Assembly: GCA_041844835.1 (NCBI GenBank)
Contig: JBGZBU010000024.1
Coordinates: forward strand, 1-6,199
Length of the DNA: 6,199 bases
Source: CAUUCX01 sp041844835
Lineage (GTDB): Bacteria; Bacillota; Clostridia; Peptostreptococcales; Anaerovoracaceae
Direction of reading: 5' to 3'
The position numbers and the translations under genes are program-made. This document shows, piece by piece, positions 4,218 through 6,199 of this stretch (positions within the stretch are counted from its first letter, which is position 1; each line of letters begins with the position of its first letter). The notes below the pieces were generated by a model. That model had not been told where the DNA came from, made no database searches, and saw only the letters and a program-made list of their open reading frames with translations.

Positions 4218-5573
4218 ATGAAAAAATTTTTTATCGGGCTGTATTACTTTATGTCTATTGGGTTCATATTATTGGTCGGGCAGGACTCCTTTCCGAAAGA
4301 TAGCTTCCAGGTTGTAATTTTAATTTTGATGATTTTTGCGTCTTTGGCATTTTTTTTAGGGAATAAGCCACAGCACGTTCAAAAATCCGAATCGCCTTCC
4401 GAACCTGTTATAGTTGATGGTCATGTACAAGGCTTGTATGATAAGCTTTCAAAATCAAACACTGATATCAGTTTGCTACAAAGTGAAAATGCGAAGCTAA
4501 AAGATAAAAATAAAGATCTAAAACAAGAAATCAAAACGTTAACGCTTACCGCATTAATAGAGTATAACAAGCTTATAGTCGAGGAAAACCTTAATTCTGA
4601 AGAGGTTAAGTCTAAAATTGCGTTATTAGAAATTGAAGAAAAGGATTTGATTGAAAAAGGACACGCTCTTGAGTCAAAAAACACTCTCGATTCCAAAGTG
4701 GGAAGATCTAAAGCAAAGCAAATACTTAAAAGTTTTAATTCTGACGTAAATTCAATTCTTATTAATACGACACTTTCAAATTCGGAGGCCTCAAGGGCAA
4801 GAATAATAAAGGCCTTCGAGCAAGCTAACAAAGCTTTTGCAGACGAAAGTGTTGCTATTTCAAAAGATTATCTTACCTTGAAACTTCAGCGCCTTGATTT
4901 AACACTACTTGCATTACAACGCAAACAAGATGAAATAGAGCAACAAAAAGCTATAAAAGAACAAATGCGCGAAGAAGAAAAAGTTAGACGAGAAATAGAA
5001 GCCGAGAAAAAGAAAATAGAGAAAGAAGTATCTCAATTTGCAGCTGAAAGTAAAAAGTTGATGGACTATCTCGCTAAAGCAAATTCAGACATCGAACGCA
5101 ATCTATATGCGGATAAAATCAAAGAGTTGGAAGAAAAAATCAAACTTCTTGAAGAGGATAAAAAACGTGTATTTGAGCGAGAAGCAAACACGAGAGCGGG
5201 CTTTGTGTATGTCATTTCAAACATAGGCTCGTTTGGAGAAGATATATATAAAATCGGTATGACTCGCCGCCTTGAGCCGATGGATCGCGTAAAGGAGTTA
5301 GGCGACGCATCTGTTCCGTTCGAATTTGACGTTCACGCTATGATTTTTAGCGATGATGCCCCAGCGCTTGAGACACTGCTTCACCAAACGTTCAAGGATA
5401 AACAAGTGAACAAAGTCAATCCAAGAAAAGAATTTTTCAAGGTTTCTCTTACCGACATCGCCGAGTTGGTAAAAAAAGAGTTTAATGCTACTACCGAGTT
5501 CACTATGCTTGCGGAAGCAGCTCAGTATAGAGAATCGTTGCGTATAGCCGAAACTAGTAATGCTGCGACATAA
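4218..5573 (+). CDS. Membrane-anchored DUF4041 coiled-coil protein with C-terminal T5orf172 GIY-YIG domain, 451 aa
   Basis: Starts 17 bases after the repressor gene with a GGGAGGG site 5 bases before the ATG. Two hydrophobic segments (about 4-21 and 30-48) form a probable N-terminal membrane hairpin. A coiled coil covers about 73-112; a DUF4041-type region with 'KIALLEIEEKDLI' and 'SRARIIKAFEQANKAF' covers about 120-225; a long charged coiled coil covers about 228-322. The T5orf172/MUG113 GIY-YIG-like domain is about 328-415: 'GFVYVISN' supplies the first Tyr motif, 'YKIGMTRR' (344-351) the second, with Glu385 and His389 in 'ALETLLHQTF' and 'NKVNPRKEFFKV' at the end. DUF4041 proteins occur in prophages and islands and I know of no settled function. 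Nuclease activity is possible by family. Co-expression with the repressor suggests a lysogeny function such as phage exclusion (inference). Confidence 0.88.
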   Translation: MKKFFIGLYYFMSIGFILLVGQDSFPKDSFQVVILILMIFASLAFFLGNKPQHVQKSESPSEPVIVDGHVQGLYDKLSKSNTDISLLQSENAKLKDKNKDLKQEIKTLTLTALIEYNKLIVEENLNSEEVKSKIALLEIEEKDLIEKGHALESKNTLDSKVGRSKAKQILKSFNSDVNSILINTTLSNSEASRARIIKAFEQANKAFADESVAISKDYLTLKLQRLDLTLLALQRKQDEIEQQKAIKEQMREEEKVRREIEAEKKKIEKEVSQFAAESKKLMDYLAKANSDIERNLYADKIKELEEKIKLLEEDKKRVFEREANTRAGFVYVISNIGSFGEDIYKIGMTRRLEPMDRVKELGDASVPFEFDVHAMIFSDDAPALETLLHQTFKDKQVNKVNPRKEFFKVSLTDIAELVKKEFNATTEFTMLAEAAQYRESLRIAETSNAAT

Positions 5574-5593
5574 AGGGATTCCTGAGAGAGATC

Positions 5594-6199
5594 ATGGTTC
5601 ATAATAAGCGCATTAAAATCATTTATGAGATTGTTTTTATAGTGTTGTCTTTAGTTGCTGTTACAATCACGATTTTAGACATCATTGAAACCATCAATCT
5701 CGAAACTGATTCGCTTCTCCGGACAGTCGATGAAGCAATTACGTATGTTTTTATAGCCGACTACATCATCAGATTGTTGGCGACAAAAAACAAACGAACC
5801 TTTGTGAAATCAAATATCCCTGACCTTATCGCGATAATACCGTTCAACTCTATTTTCAAGGTATTCCGAATCGCTAAAATTTTGAAAGTGGCCAGACTTG
5901 CAAAAATGACGAAGCTGCTTAGGTTAGTCGCGGTAGGCAGCCGGCTACTGAAAAGAACAAAAAGGATTTTGCGCACAAACGGCCTAAACAAAGCGTTGTG
6001 GTTCACGGCTGCAGTCATATTACTTGGATCCCTAGGTATTTATGTGGCAGAGAAAGGTCAGACAATTGATTCATTTTTTGATGCAATTTGGTGGTCGTTT
6101 GTCACAGCGACTACTGTCGGTTACGGTGATATATCGCCGGCCACGGCCACCGGAAGACTAATCGCTGGAGTGTTGATGATAACGGGGATTGGAGCGATA
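5594..6199 (+). CDS. Voltage-gated potassium channel (Kv/KvAP-like), 3' end outside window
   Basis: The 202 visible codons start at an ATG with only a weak GAGAGAG site, 20 bases after the DUF4041 gene and with no terminator between, so it may depend on readthrough. Six-helix layout: S1 about 10-30, S2 about 47-63, short S3 about 75-85, S4 about 88-112, S5 about 132-152, pore helix about 160-172, then the selectivity filter TTVGYGD (173-179) and the start of S6 (188 onward). S4 carries a basic residue every third position (Lys89, Arg92, Lys95, Lys98, Arg101, Lys104, Lys107, Arg110), the sign of a voltage sensor. It would pass potassium out of the cell on depolarisation. Such channels are usually chromosomal; here it may be element cargo or, less likely, the flanking host gene. 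S6 and any C-terminal regulatory domain are outside the window. Confidence 0.92.
   Translation, partial: MVHNKRIKIIYEIVFIVLSLVAVTITILDIIETINLETDSLLRTVDEAITYVFIADYIIRLLATKNKRTFVKSNIPDLIAIIPFNSIFKVFRIAKILKVARLAKMTKLLRLVAVGSRLLKRTKRILRTNGLNKALWFTAAVILLGSLGIYVAEKGQTIDSFFDAIWWSFVTATTVGYGDISPATATGRLIAGVLMITGIGAI

Noticed and set aside
4421..4831. Open frame of 136 codons on the minus strand inside the DUF4041 gene
   Set aside because: Shadow of the coiled-coil coding sequence: Ser/Leu/Phe-rich with no ribosome site.
1..6199. CRISPR array, tRNA, rRNA or insertion sequence
   Set aside because: No regularly spaced repeats, no cloverleaf-like sequence and no transposase or terminal inverted repeats were seen in the window.

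Overview
The window looks like the early/regulatory region of a temperate phage (prophage) or a related integrative element in a low-to-mid GC member of the Bacillota, probably Clostridia. The reasons are near-perfect AGGAGG ribosome binding sites, textbook sigma-A promoters, a divergent repressor/Cro-like switch, several small ribbon-helix-helix (RHH) regulators, an excisionase-like HTH protein, and phage-associated families (DUF7666, DUF4041 plus T5orf172). No integrase, terminase or structural gene lies inside the window, so 'prophage' is an inference from gene content and layout.

Layout. The switch is at about 3430-3570. The rightward promoter (TTGAAA-17-TATAAT) drives an S24-type CI/LexA-like repressor (3565-4200). 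It is followed by a membrane-anchored coiled-coil DUF4041/GIY-YIG protein (4218-5573) and the start of a six-helix voltage-gated potassium channel (5594 to the right edge). These three genes are tightly spaced with no visible terminator, so they probably form one lysogeny-expressed transcript. The leftward promoter (TTGACA-17-TATAAT, a perfect consensus) drives a Cro-like protein that apparently starts at ATT (3429-3220), then an unknown 87-aa gene (3190-2927). Palindromic GTGAATT/AATTCAC boxes sit on this promoter and between these two genes.

Left of that, four Arc-type RHH proteins (46, 68, 51 and 49 aa) are packed into about 700 bases. Three are on the minus strand and one on the plus strand, and the plus-strand one overlaps a minus-strand one tail to tail. 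A plus-strand gene with its own extended -10 promoter (2596-2940) encodes an N-terminal Trp octapeptide repeat and lies antisense to the leftward direction. A second divergent control region (2035-2150) carries a strong leftward promoter surrounded by repeated ATATCC boxes. It drives a translationally coupled minus-strand operon: RHH (49 aa), DUF7666 protein (231 aa), excisionase-like HTH (70 aa), unknown protein (98 aa) and a membrane-anchored lytic transglycosylase that runs off the left edge.

How they may work together (inference): the S24 repressor and the Cro-like protein set the lysis/lysogeny choice at one switch, and RHH proteins control a second switch. The rightward lysogenic transcript carries two membrane proteins that are good candidates for host-altering or phage-exclusion cargo. 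There is no gene-free stretch longer than about 140 bases.
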